Assembly: GCA_017694275.1 (NCBI GenBank)
Contig: JADINB010000072.1
Coordinates: forward strand, 1 to 6,233
Length of the DNA stretch: 6,233 nucleotides
Direction of reading: 5' to 3'
Source: Candidatus Egerieousia excrementavium
GTDB lineage: Bacteria > Bacteroidota > Bacteroidia > Bacteroidales > UBA932
The position numbers and the translations under genes are program-made. The first letter of the stretch is position 1. Every line of letters begins with the position of its first letter. The notes beneath the pieces were generated by a model. It did not search any database. It saw only the letters and a list, made by a program, of their open reading frames with translations, and was not told the DNA's origin. Below are positions 5,663 through 6,233 of this stretch, in pieces.

Positions 5663-6233
5663 ATGAAGAGTATTAAACTATTAGCGACATTCCTGATGCT
5701 GCTTCTTGGTGCGGGCATATCGTTCGCCCAGAGCCTCGAGGTGTCGGGAACAGTCAGCGACAGTGAGACGGGCGAGACGCTTCCGTTCGCCTATGTCCAG
5801 ATTAAAGGTACCACAACGGGTACCCAGACAGACATGGATGGCAGGTACACGATAGAGACCCCTGCCAACGCCACATTGGTCTACATCTTTACAGGCTACG
5901 TGACACAGGAGGTTCCTGTAAACAGCCGCTCTCTGATAGACGTGGCTCTGGATGCAGAGGCTGTAAGCCTCGACGACGTGCTTGTAGTGGCATACGGTAC
6001 CGCAAAGAAAGAGTCCTTCACGGGTTCTGCGGAGGTAATCAAGTCGGACAAGCTGGAGAAGAGGACGGTTGCCAACGTAACCAAGGCGCTCGACGGTCTT
6101 ACCACCGGCGTCATCTCCACTTCCGGTTCGGGGCAGCCGGGTGCGGGCGCATCTGTCATAATCCGCGGATACGGTTCGCTCAGTGCATCTACCACCCCTC
6201 TCTATGTAGTGGACGGCATACCTTACGACGGCC
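5663..6233 (+). CDS. SusC/RagA-type TonB-linked outer membrane protein (3' truncated)
   Basis: Only the first 190 residues are in the window; full proteins of this family are usually around 1,000 aa. Such proteins form TonB-dependent outer-membrane channels that import glycans, peptides or other nutrients with a SusD-like lipoprotein lid. The visible part has a signal peptide (residues 1-22: KSIK, a Leu-rich core, and SFA before Gln23), then a carboxypeptidase-regulatory-like beta-sandwich domain at about 27-97 (VSGTVSDSETGETLPFAYV, TDMDGRYTI, FTGYVTQEV), the SusC-type segment LDDVLVVAYGTAKKESFTGS (103-122), and the start of the plug domain (ALDGLTTGVIS, 142-152; IIRGYGS, 166-172; PLYVVDGIPYDG, 179-190). 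There is no STN secretin-like domain at the N-terminus, so FecI/FecR-type signalling is not indicated. The start is chosen because the signal peptide begins there; the upstream sequence is AT-rich with no Shine-Dalgarno. The substrate cannot be told. A susD-like gene is expected next, beyond the window. Confidence 0.95.
   Translation, partial: MKSIKLLATFLMLLLGAGISFAQSLEVSGTVSDSETGETLPFAYVQIKGTTTGTQTDMDGRYTIETPANATLVYIFTGYVTQEVPVNSRSLIDVALDAEAVSLDDVLVVAYGTAKKESFTGSAEVIKSDKLEKRTVANVTKALDGLTTGVISTSGSGQPGAGASVIIRGYGSLSASTTPLYVVDGIPYDG

Noticed and set aside
5896..6195. A 99-codon minus-strand frame.
   Set aside because: It is antisense to the SusC-like gene, whose domains are clear in this stretch.

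Overview
The window looks like ordinary chromosome from a member of the Bacteroidota, most likely order Bacteroidales. Three things point there. The right end carries the start of a SusC/RagA-type TonB-linked outer-membrane protein. Intergenic regions contain TAnnTTTG promoter elements, twice with an upstream TTTG. Three of the four visible start codons are preceded by AT-rich sequence with no Shine-Dalgarno motif.

Layout. Positions 1-204 (+) hold the last 67 codons of a gene that resembles the C-terminal end of ORF6N-domain DNA-binding proteins. It converges on gcvP (219-3071, -), the complete one-chain glycine decarboxylase P-protein. A long hairpin inside the final codons of the first gene (152-202) probably terminates both transcripts. 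gcvP and the next gene diverge from a 121-bp spacer (3072-3192) with a promoter element for each direction.

On the + strand a two-gene operon follows: a 515-aa biotin-dependent acyl-CoA carboxyltransferase (3193-4740, PccB/MmdA family) and a 160-aa biotin carboxyl carrier protein (4776-5258) with the EAMKM biotinylation site. It ends at a 15-bp-stem hairpin (5305-5337). After a 404-bp AT-rich gap with a good promoter (5519-5547) comes the SusC-like gene (from 5663), cut by the window end after 190 codons.

How the genes work together. The carboxyltransferase and carrier protein are partners: the carrier's biotin carries the carboxyl group to or from the acyl-CoA, plausibly propionyl-CoA/methylmalonyl-CoA in the succinate-propionate route. 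Neither a biotin carboxylase nor a membrane decarboxylase subunit is present, so the third component must be encoded elsewhere. gcvP works with T-, H- and L-proteins that are not here. The SusC-like protein belongs to a separate nutrient-uptake unit that continues to the right.

I found no convincing undescribed system. The points most worth checking are the terminator embedded in coding sequence, the carboxyltransferase-carrier pair lacking a biotin carboxylase, the unusually strong Shine-Dalgarno of the carrier gene, and the structured leader of the SusC-like gene.
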